From positions 28,102 through 92,101 of the forward strand of contig SYDY01000026.1 in the NCBI GenBank assembly GCA_005801425.1: 64,000 nucleotides of DNA, read 5' to 3'. This document shows positions 27,550-35,624 of the stretch, piece after piece. The first letter of the stretch is position 1, and each line of letters opens with the position of its first letter. Source of the DNA: Bdellovibrionales bacterium (lineage in GTDB: Bacteria; Myxococcota; XYA12-FULL-58-9; SYDY01). Below the pieces are notes generated by a model. It was not told where the DNA came from, did no database searches, and was given only the letters and a program-made list of their open reading frames with translations. Both the position numbers and the translations under genes were made by a program.

Positions 27550-29184
27550 ATGAGAAAATATCACGTGATAACAAGAAGTCGTGTTGTCAGTGCGCTTTTT
27601 CTTTGGCTTTTAGGCGGTTGCGGGGCTGACGTTGAAAGCGACGATTTGCATGCGCAAACATCGTCGGAGGCGCTTGTTTCGTTGGCTGTCATCGACAATT
27701 TTTCGTCCCCATTTTCTGCAGTCCATCCGAGATATCCTGGAAAAATAGGGGTTTATATCGAGGAGCAATCTCCGCCATTGCCGTTAAATGCGTTTGATGC
27801 CGCACCCGCAGGAAGCCTTGGCACCCGCTACGCGATGATGGATGTGGGACCCAACATACACGATACCTCACTGGCTGTTTATGGACGGTTGAGTTTTAGC
27901 AATGGGTCCTATCGGGAACAGTCTGCCTTTGTGGTTGCATATCGTAAATTGGATGTCATTGGGGAACCCACAGGCTCTGTTCGTTTTGATGTTGTGAATA
28001 GTGATATTGGTGCACTCCCCGCCGACAGACGCCTTGTGAGCATTGCCCTCAATGGGATCACAAAGACCGTGAAGGTCGGGCCACCGGGATCATACAGCAT
28101 TCTACTTAGCAGTTTTCCCGGGCTTGATGTGTCGCACATTACATCCGTAGATTTTGGTTTTTCGACAGGCATGTCGGTAGGTCTTGATATTTCATTTGAT
28201 AATTTAGCGATTGATGGTGCGGCTTCCACATGCTCGGTGTCGATCGTCAGCACCCGTGTCGATGATTTTTCGTCGCCGTTTTCTGCAACCCATCCCCAGT
28301 ATCCTGGCGTGCTTGGTGTCGACAGTTGGAATCCAAAGCTTACACAGCAGCTCCCTCAAATCTCATTGGATCTTTGGCCTACAGGTGCAATAGGTGTTCG
28401 GCATACATTCATGGTGGTAGACCGTGTTTTGTATGATTCACGACTTATTAGTGGGGGGCTTCTTTTTTTCAACAACGGTCCAGAGTATGGGGCTTCGCGC
28501 TTTACCATTGCATACAATGCTTTTTCACCGATGGCATTGCCTGTTGATAGCGTTTTTCATTTCGATTTGGTCCACAGTGACATCGCTTCGTCAGTACCCG
28601 TACAGCTGAAAGTGAATGGCGTGGTTCGTACCATCATGGTTTCCAAACCAGGTCCCTATGAAATCCCCTTGCGACTATTCAAAAGCGTTAATTTGAAACA
28701 CGCAACATCGTTTGATTTTTCTTTCGAACAACCCCTTGGAATGTCGGGTCTTGATGTTGCTTTTGATAATTTTCGTATTGATTCGACCTTGGCTGAGGAT
28801 TGTGTGGATCCGCCGGAACCGCCTCTTACCGTGAGTTTGCTTTCTGCGACCATGTCAATTGTTGAAGGCAATGAGGATGACATCGTGCGCGCTGTCATCA
28901 CGGTTTTTTTGAATCGTCCAAGCGACGATGAAGTCACCGTGAATTACGCGACAGTGGGCGACACCGCTTTGCCATCCTTGGACTATACTTCACCCTCAAG
29001 CCAAACCATTTCGGGAACACTTGTTTTTGCTCCCGGAGAAACCGTGAAAACCTATACGATCAATATTATTTCCGATACCGACCCTGAAGATGATGAAACA
29101 TTTTTTGTTTTGTTATCGAATCCTGTGAATGCACAGCTTGGCATCGCATCCGAGGTGGTGACGATCGTGAATGATGATTTTTAG
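27550..29184 (+). CDS. Calx-beta lipoprotein, tandem paralogue B
   Basis: 544 residues, lipobox LLGGCGAD. Same plan as paralogue A: two DDFS-type modules (VIDNFSSPFSAVHPRYPG and RVDDFSSPFSATHPQYPG), then a C-terminal Calx-beta module (IVEGNEDDIVRAVITVFLNR). The Calx-beta part is nearly identical in DNA to that of A and C, while the front modules are more diverged. This suggests recent gene conversion or stronger constraint at the 3' end. It is separated from A by a repeat composite and from C by only 70 bp. Confidence 0.82.
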   Translation: MRKYHVITRSRVVSALFLWLLGGCGADVESDDLHAQTSSEALVSLAVIDNFSSPFSAVHPRYPGKIGVYIEEQSPPLPLNAFDAAPAGSLGTRYAMMDVGPNIHDTSLAVYGRLSFSNGSYREQSAFVVAYRKLDVIGEPTGSVRFDVVNSDIGALPADRRLVSIALNGITKTVKVGPPGSYSILLSSFPGLDVSHITSVDFGFSTGMSVGLDISFDNLAIDGAASTCSVSIVSTRVDDFSSPFSATHPQYPGVLGVDSWNPKLTQQLPQISLDLWPTGAIGVRHTFMVVDRVLYDSRLISGGLLFFNNGPEYGASRFTIAYNAFSPMALPVDSVFHFDLVHSDIASSVPVQLKVNGVVRTIMVSKPGPYEIPLRLFKSVNLKHATSFDFSFEQPLGMSGLDVAFDNFRIDSTLAEDCVDPPEPPLTVSLLSATMSIVEGNEDDIVRAVITVFLNRPSDDEVTVNYATVGDTALPSLDYTSPSSQTISGTLVFAPGETVKTYTINIISDTDPEDDETFFVLLSNPVNAQLGIASEVVTIVNDDF

Positions 29185-29254
29185 GATTTCATTCGACGCT
29201 CAGATTTTCGATAAATAAATGTATCCACCCTTGATGCTATGCTAGACTTTTTTT

Positions 29255-30886
29255 ATGAAAATGCATTGTCGTATAGCGAAGCGTTATGTCGGTGGTGTCT
29301 TTTTTCTCTGGATTTTGGGCGCTTGTGGAAGTTTGCAAATAAGTGACGATTTGCCTGCACAGACATCGTCTGATGCGCTTGTTTCCAGCGTTGTCATCGA
29401 CAATTTCTCCTCTTGGTTCTCCGCAGTGCATCCAAGATATCCATCCATGATAGGTGTTTATGGTGGGGAATCCCTTCCACTGCCATTGTCTGCATTTGAT
29501 TCTGCAGCGGCAGGGAGTCTTGGCACCCGTTATGCGACCATGGATGTGGGGCCCAATCTATGCGAGACCTCATTGTACGTTTACGACAGCTTGGTTTTTA
29601 AGAATGGACACTATCGTGAGCAATCCGCCTTTGTGATCGAATACCGTAAATTCGGTGTGATCGCGGGGGATCCCACAGGCTCCATTCGTTTTGATGTGGT
29701 GACCAGCAATATTGCGAATGCACCTTCTGCACGGCTTCCTGTCAGCGTGACGCTTGATGGGATCACCCGTAGCGTGAATGTTGGCCCTGCAGGATCATAC
29801 ACCATTCCACTCAGCAGTTTTACGGGACTTGATATCGCACGCATTACAGCCGTCGGCTTTCGTTTTGCCACAGGTTCGACCATTGGCATTAACATTTCAT
29901 TTGATAATTTAGCGATTGATGGCCAGGTTTCCCCATGTCCTGTGTCAATCGCCAGCACGCGTGTGGATGATTTTTCATCATCATTTTCTGATCCGCATCC
30001 CCAATACCCAGGCGTGGTGGGTATCGATCGTCAAAACCGTCTTCTGACACAGCCGCTTCCCTTGTCGTCATTTGATGTGGCGCCTGCAGGTGCAATGGGC
30101 AATCGGTATACCTCGATGCAGATAGACAGTGCTTTACCGGCATCAACACTGAAGAGTGGTTCGTCGCTTTTGTTCAATAACGGTTCGGGTGCTGGCGTTT
30201 CACGCTTTACACTCAGCTACAATGGATTTTCACCACTGGCATTGCCTGCGACAGGGGTTTTTCATTTTGATTTGGTGAGCAGTGATCTGAGTTCATGGCA
30301 CGTGCCAGCACGGCTGACCGTGAATGGTGTGACACGAATTATTATTATTTCCAAACCAGGTCCCTATGAAATTCCATTAAATACATTCAAAGGCGTTAAT
30401 TTGGCGAACGTGACCTCGTTTGCCTTTTCTTTCGCACAACCACGCGAGATCGTTGATCTTGATATTGTGTTCGATAATTTACGCATTGACTCAACACAGG
30501 CAGAGGATTGCGGGGGAGAGCAGCCTCTTATCGTGAGTTTGCTTTCAGCGAGCATGTCGATTGTTGAAGGCAACGAGGATGATATTGTTCGTGCGGTCAT
30601 CACGGTTTTTTTGAATCGTCCAAGCGACGATGAAGTGACTGTCGATTACGCGACCGTGGGCGATACAGCCTTGCCATCGCTCGATTATTTTTCACCGGCA
30701 AGCCAAACCATTTCGGGGACCCTTGTTTTTGCTCCTGGAGAAACCGTGAAAACCTACACGATCAATATTGTTTCCGAGAACGATCCAGAAGATGATGAAA
30801 CATTTTTTGTTTTGTTATCAAATCCAGTGAATGCACAACTTGGTATTGCCTCTGAAGTGGTGACTATTGTGAATGATGATTTTTAA
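29255..30886 (+). CDS. Calx-beta lipoprotein, tandem paralogue C
   Basis: 543 residues, lipobox WILGACGS. It has the same two-module plus Calx-beta order as A and B: VIDNFSSWFSAVHPRYPS, RVDDFSSSFSDPHPQYPG, then IVEGNEDDIVRAVITVF and ETFFVLLSNPVNAQLG. No strong Shine-Dalgarno is seen; the start is placed by the signal peptide. It ends 6 bp from the convergent carrier-like gene. The cassette of three may give antigenic or binding diversity, which is inference. Confidence 0.82.
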   Translation: MKMHCRIAKRYVGGVFFLWILGACGSLQISDDLPAQTSSDALVSSVVIDNFSSWFSAVHPRYPSMIGVYGGESLPLPLSAFDSAAAGSLGTRYATMDVGPNLCETSLYVYDSLVFKNGHYREQSAFVIEYRKFGVIAGDPTGSIRFDVVTSNIANAPSARLPVSVTLDGITRSVNVGPAGSYTIPLSSFTGLDIARITAVGFRFATGSTIGINISFDNLAIDGQVSPCPVSIASTRVDDFSSSFSDPHPQYPGVVGIDRQNRLLTQPLPLSSFDVAPAGAMGNRYTSMQIDSALPASTLKSGSSLLFNNGSGAGVSRFTLSYNGFSPLALPATGVFHFDLVSSDLSSWHVPARLTVNGVTRIIIISKPGPYEIPLNTFKGVNLANVTSFAFSFAQPREIVDLDIVFDNLRIDSTQAEDCGGEQPLIVSLLSASMSIVEGNEDDIVRAVITVFLNRPSDDEVTVDYATVGDTALPSLDYFSPASQTISGTLVFAPGETVKTYTINIVSENDPEDDETFFVLLSNPVNAQLGIASEVVTIVNDDF

Positions 30887-30892
30887 ACCAGT

Positions 30893-31708
30893 TTAGCTTC
30901 TCGGTGCATTGTTCCAGCCAAATACATCCATCACTTTTTCTGAACATACGGGCAATGCCATTCCTGTAAAGATAAGGCGTGCAAATCGAAATGCACCACC
31001 CGTATACAACGCAGGAAGCCCACCGATCGCCGCAATATCGCGTATTGTATCGAGGAGACCTTTTTTGGTGACACTTTGCAGTGTCCCCGCAGTATCGAGG
31101 GGTTGCGTGATTACGCTTACGGTTGCTCCCGCAATGGCTCCACCGAGAATGTCGCGTTGCTGTTTTGTTCCATCGGGTAAAAGATGCTTGGTCGCATGTT
31201 CAAACAATTCAGGACTGACCACCAAGGCATAGGGATATTCGCGCATCGCACGGGTTCGTATGGCGGGCCAATTGTAAGATTTCTTCATTGCATGGGCGAA
31301 TGTCGACCCATTTTGTTGTAAAATTTGCAGTGTTTCGCTTGTTGCCGAAAAAAATGTGACCCATGTGCCCGATGTTAATGTTGCGAGGATGCGAGCATTG
31401 TTGTGACTTGCCCCAGCGTCGATGGCAGCGTGTTTGGTGTAGTCGTTGAGGCCTCGTGCGACGCCAATGTAGATGGGACGAAGACACATTTGCTGTACAA
31501 GGGTTTTTGAAAACGCTGGCCACAGAGGTTTGACGGGTTCCATAAGTCCCATTTGCGCTCTGATTTTCATGGATTGCAGATAATGTCCCACGGGGACAAG
31601 ATCACCCAAGGAGCCAGCACCGCAGGCTATGCCGATTTGAAGCGGTGTATGACGGTAGGGTGAGGCTTGCGCAGGCTCTGAACGTGATACAGGATCCATA
31701 TGGGGCAC
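30893..31708 (-). CDS. Mitochondrial-carrier-like protein
   Basis: 271 residues, near the 280-320 of mitochondrial carriers. It has the tripartite plan of that family: repeats begin near residues 25 (ACGAGSLGDLVPVGHYLQSM), 108 (ATLTSGTWVTFFSATSETLQ) and 186 (ILGGAIAGATVSVITQPLDT). The third is the clearest. It shows PLDTAGTLQ where carriers have PxDxxKxxxQ, followed after about 20 residues by GGLPALYTGGAFRFARL, matching the G-x-x-x-LYxGxxxRxxR motif. The canonical Lys of the first signature is missing in repeats 1 and 3. These carriers are normally eukaryotic; Legionella LncP is a known bacterial case that acts in host mitochondria. A host-directed role is therefore proposed, not shown. Confidence 0.72.
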   Translation of the reverse strand: MPHMDPVSRSEPAQASPYRHTPLQIGIACGAGSLGDLVPVGHYLQSMKIRAQMGLMEPVKPLWPAFSKTLVQQMCLRPIYIGVARGLNDYTKHAAIDAGASHNNARILATLTSGTWVTFFSATSETLQILQQNGSTFAHAMKKSYNWPAIRTRAMREYPYALVVSPELFEHATKHLLPDGTKQQRDILGGAIAGATVSVITQPLDTAGTLQSVTKKGLLDTIRDIAAIGGLPALYTGGAFRFARLIFTGMALPVCSEKVMDVFGWNNAPRS

Positions 31709-31770
31709 TTACGTGTATTGTGCTTTATTTTCAACTTGTATTTTGTACACTGTTCAATCACTGAACCTAA

Positions 31771-31930
31771 GGCAACTCCCTGATAGTAAAGCGTCCCATT
31801 CCAGGGTTGAGGCGCCTGCATGGCAAGGCGCGAGGCGGAGGTGATATGTACGATATGCCGAGCGCCGAGTAACACAGCCATGCGGGATGGATCGACACTT
31901 GAATGGGACGCTTTACTATCAGGGAGTGCC
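31771..31930. mobile_element. 160-bp MITE-like element with about 30-bp terminal inverted repeats
   Basis: The left end (31771-31801, CTCCCTGATAGTAAAGCGTC core) and right end (31901-31930) are near-perfect inverted copies. CCTAA occurs at both edges and may be a target duplication. There is no ORF of its own. It ends 3 bp before the mrfA start codon, so it now forms the mrfA leader. Confidence 0.75.
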
Positions 31931-31933
31931 TAA

Positions 31934-34351
31934 ATGGCGGGACATGGTGAACTGGCGCGTGTGGTAAATCCTTGGGATGGCCCGCACGGTATTGATGCGA
32001 TGATTTCCTCATGGCGTGGTGAGAAGCTTTGGAAAAGCATCGCACTTGAGCACGTCACCTCAGCGAAAGAACAAGATTTGGTCCCGTTTCCGGAATCGTT
32101 GCCGCGCGATGTGATGCTTGCGCTGCAAGCGCGCGGTTTTTCGGGCATTTATCGCCATCAACGTGAGGCGTACGAAGCGGCATTGCTCGGCAAGCATGTG
32201 GTGATCGCAACGCCCACGGCATCGGGAAAAAGTCTGTGTTACAACTTGCCCATTTTAAAAGCACTTGCAGATCACACAGAATCGCGTGCTCTTTATTTGT
32301 TCCCCACCAAAGCATTGGCACGGGATCAAGAACACAATGTACGGCAACTTTGTGCTGATGCAGGACTCTTACATCCGGTGTGTACCTATGACGGTGACAC
32401 ACCTTCGGATGCACGTCGTAATGCCCGTCAAAACAGCCGTCTGTTGTTGACCAACCCTGATATGTTGCATACCGGTATTTTGCCCCACCATGCCTCGTGG
32501 GCACGTTTTTTTGCCGATCTGCGGTATGTGATCATCGATGAATTGCATAGCTATCGTGGGGTGTTTGGATCCCATCTTGCCAATGTGATCAGGCGCCTTC
32601 GTCGTGTGGCGCATTTTCACGGATCGGATCCGGTGTTTATGTTGGCATCGGCCACCATCGGCAATCCGCAAGAGCATGCATCGCGCATGATCGGATCGCC
32701 CGTAACGTTGGTTGATCAAAGTGGTGCGCCGCAAGGACCGCGCACGGTCTTGTTGTACAATCCCCCGGTGATCAATGCAGAGCTTGGTATTCGCGCGAGT
32801 TATGTGAAATCGGCAGTTAGAATCGCCCGTGATCTGATCCGTGCAGGAGTCTCAACGTTGGTGTTTGGTCAAAGCCGCAACAATGTCGAAATGATGCTTA
32901 AGTACTTGCGCGATAGAGCAATCAAAGACCGTATGGACCCTGAGATGATCCACGGCTATCGTGGAGGCTATTTGCCCCAAACCAGAAGGCGCATTGAAAA
33001 CGATTTGCGTGATGGAAAAATCCGTTGTGTGGTTGCCACCAATGCACTTGAATTGGGCATTGATATTGGAAGTTTGGACGCAGTGGTGTGTGCGGGGTTT
33101 CCGGGTTCTGTGGCTGCATTGTGGCAGCGCTTTGGACGTGGTGGGCGTCGGCAAGAACACTCACTTGCGATCCTTGTCACATCAAGTGCGCCTTTGGATC
33201 AATATTTTGCATTGCAACCCGCCGACTTGGTGGGTGCGCCTATTGAGCATGCGCGTATCGATCCCGACAACATGGAAATTTTGATCCAACATCTCAAATG
33301 TGCAGCTTTTGAACTTCCATTTTCCGAGGGCGATGATTTTGGAAGCATCACGACTGAAAATACCAAGCATGCGCTTGATTTCTTAATTGGACATCGCGTG
33401 TTGCATGGGAGTGTCAATTCAAAAGGCCATCGTATGGTGCATTGGGCCTCTGAGGGCTATCCCGCCAACAACGTATCATTGCGAAGTATTGGCTGGGATA
33501 ATGTGGTGATTATTGATGTCGAAAAAGGAAAAACATTCGCTGAAATGGATTTTCGTTCTGCCCATACGATGTTGCATGAGCAGGCCATTTATCAACATGC
33601 GGGCTTGCAGTTTGAAGTCGAGCGTTTTGATATTGAGGAACATAAAGCATATGTGCGTCAAGTCATCCCGGATTATTTTACAGATGCGATGACGTATGTG
33701 CGTGTGCAGGTGATCGACGAAGAGCAACACGGACATATTCAAGCCGTAGGATCGCTTCATTATGTAGGGGCGCTTCGCGAAGCGCCCTGTGCTCTTCGCG
33801 TGGGCTTGGGCGAAGTGAGTGTGGTTGAAAAAGTGGTGGGTTACAAAAAAATTAAATACCACACCCATGAAAATGTGGGTTATGGCGATGTTCGTTTGCC
33901 GGAGATGCAAATGCATACCACGGCGGTTTGGTTTGGTTTTCCTGAAAGCCTTTGGTTGCCCTTGGCGCTTCCAAGGCCAAGCGTTGTTGATGGCATTTGT
34001 GGTGTGGCCCATGCCATGCATACAGTGGCGTCTGTGGGCCTCATGACTGATCCTCGTGATATTGGCTATACTGTGATCGATGAGCAGGGCAGTGCAGCCA
34101 TGCCTGCATTTGAACCAACGGCGTATTTGTACGATCACATACCGGGCGGTATTGGTCTTGCGCCGCGTTTATTTGAAGATCGTCATGAACTTTTACGACG
34201 CACCCATCATTTGATTCTCCATTGCCCGTGTCGTTCAGGTTGCCCTGCGTGTGTTGGGGCGATTATTGAAAAACCAGTCGTGTCGCAGCAAGCTGCGCCG
34301 CTACAAAATCGCAAGCAGGTCGCGCGTCTTCTTCTTGAAAGTATTCTATGA
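31934..34351 (+). CDS. mrfA: DEAD/DEAH-box DNA repair helicase MrfA (YprA family)
   Basis: 805 residues. Walker A ATPTASGKS (~92-100), DELH box at 202-205, and a helicase C-terminal domain with ATNALELGIDIGSLDAVV and QRFGRGGRRQ. The C-terminal domain ends in the four-Cys cluster CPCRSGCPAC typical of MrfA/YprA. In Bacillus subtilis, MrfA with MrfB repairs mitomycin C damage. Here the next gene is the MrfB homologue, overlapping by 4 bp. Two oddities: an arm of the dispersed palindrome is inserted in frame at 33763-33786 (residues ~611-618), and a decayed copy lies at 34277-34304 just after the Cys cluster. The frame is intact through both. Confidence 0.92.
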   Translation: MAGHGELARVVNPWDGPHGIDAMISSWRGEKLWKSIALEHVTSAKEQDLVPFPESLPRDVMLALQARGFSGIYRHQREAYEAALLGKHVVIATPTASGKSLCYNLPILKALADHTESRALYLFPTKALARDQEHNVRQLCADAGLLHPVCTYDGDTPSDARRNARQNSRLLLTNPDMLHTGILPHHASWARFFADLRYVIIDELHSYRGVFGSHLANVIRRLRRVAHFHGSDPVFMLASATIGNPQEHASRMIGSPVTLVDQSGAPQGPRTVLLYNPPVINAELGIRASYVKSAVRIARDLIRAGVSTLVFGQSRNNVEMMLKYLRDRAIKDRMDPEMIHGYRGGYLPQTRRRIENDLRDGKIRCVVATNALELGIDIGSLDAVVCAGFPGSVAALWQRFGRGGRRQEHSLAILVTSSAPLDQYFALQPADLVGAPIEHARIDPDNMEILIQHLKCAAFELPFSEGDDFGSITTENTKHALDFLIGHRVLHGSVNSKGHRMVHWASEGYPANNVSLRSIGWDNVVIIDVEKGKTFAEMDFRSAHTMLHEQAIYQHAGLQFEVERFDIEEHKAYVRQVIPDYFTDAMTYVRVQVIDEEQHGHIQAVGSLHYVGALREAPCALRVGLGEVSVVEKVVGYKKIKYHTHENVGYGDVRLPEMQMHTTAVWFGFPESLWLPLALPRPSVVDGICGVAHAMHTVASVGLMTDPRDIGYTVIDEQGSAAMPAFEPTAYLYDHIPGGIGLAPRLFEDRHELLRRTHHLILHCPCRSGCPACVGAIIEKPVVSQQAAPLQNRKQVARLLLESIL
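33763..33786. repeat. GTAGGGGC palindrome arm inside mrfA, in frame
   Basis: GTAGGGGCGCTTCGCGAAGC plus GCCC is read as VGALREAP within the helicase. It is one arm of the dispersed pair, without the second arm. The flanking sequence SLH...VGLGEV suggests a clean insertion of about 12 codons. Confidence 0.85.
34277..34304. repeat. Degenerate GTAGGGGC palindrome near the 3' end of mrfA
   Basis: 28 bp with core CGCAGCAAGCTGCGCC, the same as the perfect copy at 53971-53998 apart from four bases at the ends. It is read in frame as SQQAAPL. Confidence 0.55.
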
Positions 34352-35571
34352 GTTTTTTGCGCAAGCTTTCAGCTATAAAAACTCCCCCTTCAGAAAACTC
34401 CCCCTCTGGGGGAGTCGCTCACGCAGTGAGCGGTGGGGGTGTTCTTCCGGTGGGTGTGTTCTGCGGTGAGGATGCAGTTGAGCCCGATACACTCCCCGGT
34501 ATCCGTGAAGAAACCCCGTGGGGCGTTGTGCGCGTGATCCGCGAGCGTCTGCCTTTGGCGTCATTGTACGGCACGGCATGTTTGGAACATGTGCGTTCGG
34601 TGGATGGTGCATACCTCGCAAGCTTTTCTCGAGATCCTGCTTTGTCGTGTTTTTCGCCCGACGATTTACTTTTTGTAGACACCGAAACAACAGGGTTAGC
34701 AGGTGGTACGGGCACGATCGCTTTTTTAATTGGCCTCGGCCGTATTGAATCTGAGTCGCTTCTGATTGAACAATTTCTTCTTGAAACATTCGGTTACGAA
34801 CATGCTGCCCTGCATGCGGTGCATGAGCGTGTTCAACAAAGCGGGGCGATTGCCAGTTTCAATGGTAAAAGTTTTGATCTGCCTCTTTTGCGAACACGTT
34901 GGGTGATGCACCGTGTGCCCCATGCCACGGATATGCCACATCTCGATCTTCTTCATGGATCACGCAGGCAGCTGGGACGAAGTGTCACATCCCACCGGTT
35001 ACAGGTGCTTGAACGCGAAATCTTGGGATATACACGCGAAGGCGACATACCAGGCCATGAGATCCCCGAAGCCTATTTTGACTTTTTGCGTACCGGTGAA
35101 TCAGAACGCTTGCATACCATCGTCAAACACAATCGTGACGATATTGTTGCCATGGTGGCATTGCTTGCACGTTTGCACCGTCGCTTTCATGACATTGAAC
35201 CGGTGCATTGTGCTGAAGAATTTCTCGCCCTTGCAACGCGTGCTTATGAGCAAAGAAATTGGGAACGCTGTTTGCGTGATGCCTCAAAATCGCTGTTCTC
35301 GACATTTCATGGGAAAACAGCATCTGAGGCAGCACTTCTTGGTGCACGGGCTGCACGGCAATTAAAACAATACGACAAGGCACAACGTGTTTTAGAACAT
35401 GCGTTGTCTGCATTTGAACATTACGCTATGCCTGACGTTCATTTGGCTTTGGCAAAACTTTACGAGCATCAACTTGGCAGCGTGAAAGATGCCTTGTTTC
35501 ATGCCGAAAAATCGCAAAGTGCAGAATCAACAGCGAGTTATCAGCGGCGTATGGCACGGCTGCGGTTGTAG
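34348..35571 (+). CDS. mrfB: MrfB-type DEDD exonuclease (YprB family)
   Basis: 407 residues. RNase H-like exonuclease domain with LLFVDTETTGLAGGTGTIAF (Asp111 and Glu113), FNGKSFDLPLLRTRW, and KHNRDDIVAMVALL, matching the YprB order. The C-terminal 130 residues are TPR-like helices (ALLGARAARQLKQYDKAQRV), as in YprB. MrfB is the nuclease partner of MrfA in repair of mitomycin C lesions. ATGA overlap with mrfA implies translational coupling. The N-terminal residues 12-40 are low-complexity (TPPSENSPSGGVAHAVSGGG) and are encoded by a palindromic repeat (34381-34450). The stop TAG belongs to the GTAGGGGC repeat at 35568. Confidence 0.9.
   Translation: MSFLRKLSAIKTPPSENSPSGGVAHAVSGGGVLPVGVFCGEDAVEPDTLPGIREETPWGVVRVIRERLPLASLYGTACLEHVRSVDGAYLASFSRDPALSCFSPDDLLFVDTETTGLAGGTGTIAFLIGLGRIESESLLIEQFLLETFGYEHAALHAVHERVQQSGAIASFNGKSFDLPLLRTRWVMHRVPHATDMPHLDLLHGSRRQLGRSVTSHRLQVLEREILGYTREGDIPGHEIPEAYFDFLRTGESERLHTIVKHNRDDIVAMVALLARLHRRFHDIEPVHCAEEFLALATRAYEQRNWERCLRDASKSLFSTFHGKTASEAALLGARAARQLKQYDKAQRVLEHALSAFEHYAMPDVHLALAKLYEHQLGSVKDALFHAEKSQSAESTASYQRRMARLRL
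34381..34450. repeat. ACTCCCCCTC/GGGGGAGT palindrome at the start of mrfB
   Basis: Contains ACTCCCCCTC... then CTCCCCCTCTGGGGGAGTCG and GCTCACGCAGTGAGC, two adjacent hairpins. The sequence family differs from GTAGGGGC. It lies within the coding frame and encodes a Gly/Ser/Pro-rich stretch absent from typical YprB proteins. Confidence 0.6.
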
Positions 35572-35624
35572 GGGCGGTTCGCGAACCGCCCTTTGTTTTA
35601 GGATCGTTCACGAACGACCCCTAC
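35568..35624. repeat. GTAGGGGC pair that ends two convergent genes
   Basis: Arms GTAGGGGCGGTTCGCGAACC and GGATCGTTCACGAACGACCC plus CTAC. TAG at 35569-35571 is the mrfB stop. On the other strand, TAG (35623-35621) is the stop of the PEGA gene. The double hairpin may also end transcription from both sides. Confidence 0.9.

Noticed and set aside
33476-34138. Minus-strand ORF of 220 codons opposite mrfA
   Set aside because: Antisense to a helicase with all its motifs; His/Arg-rich translation without domain.
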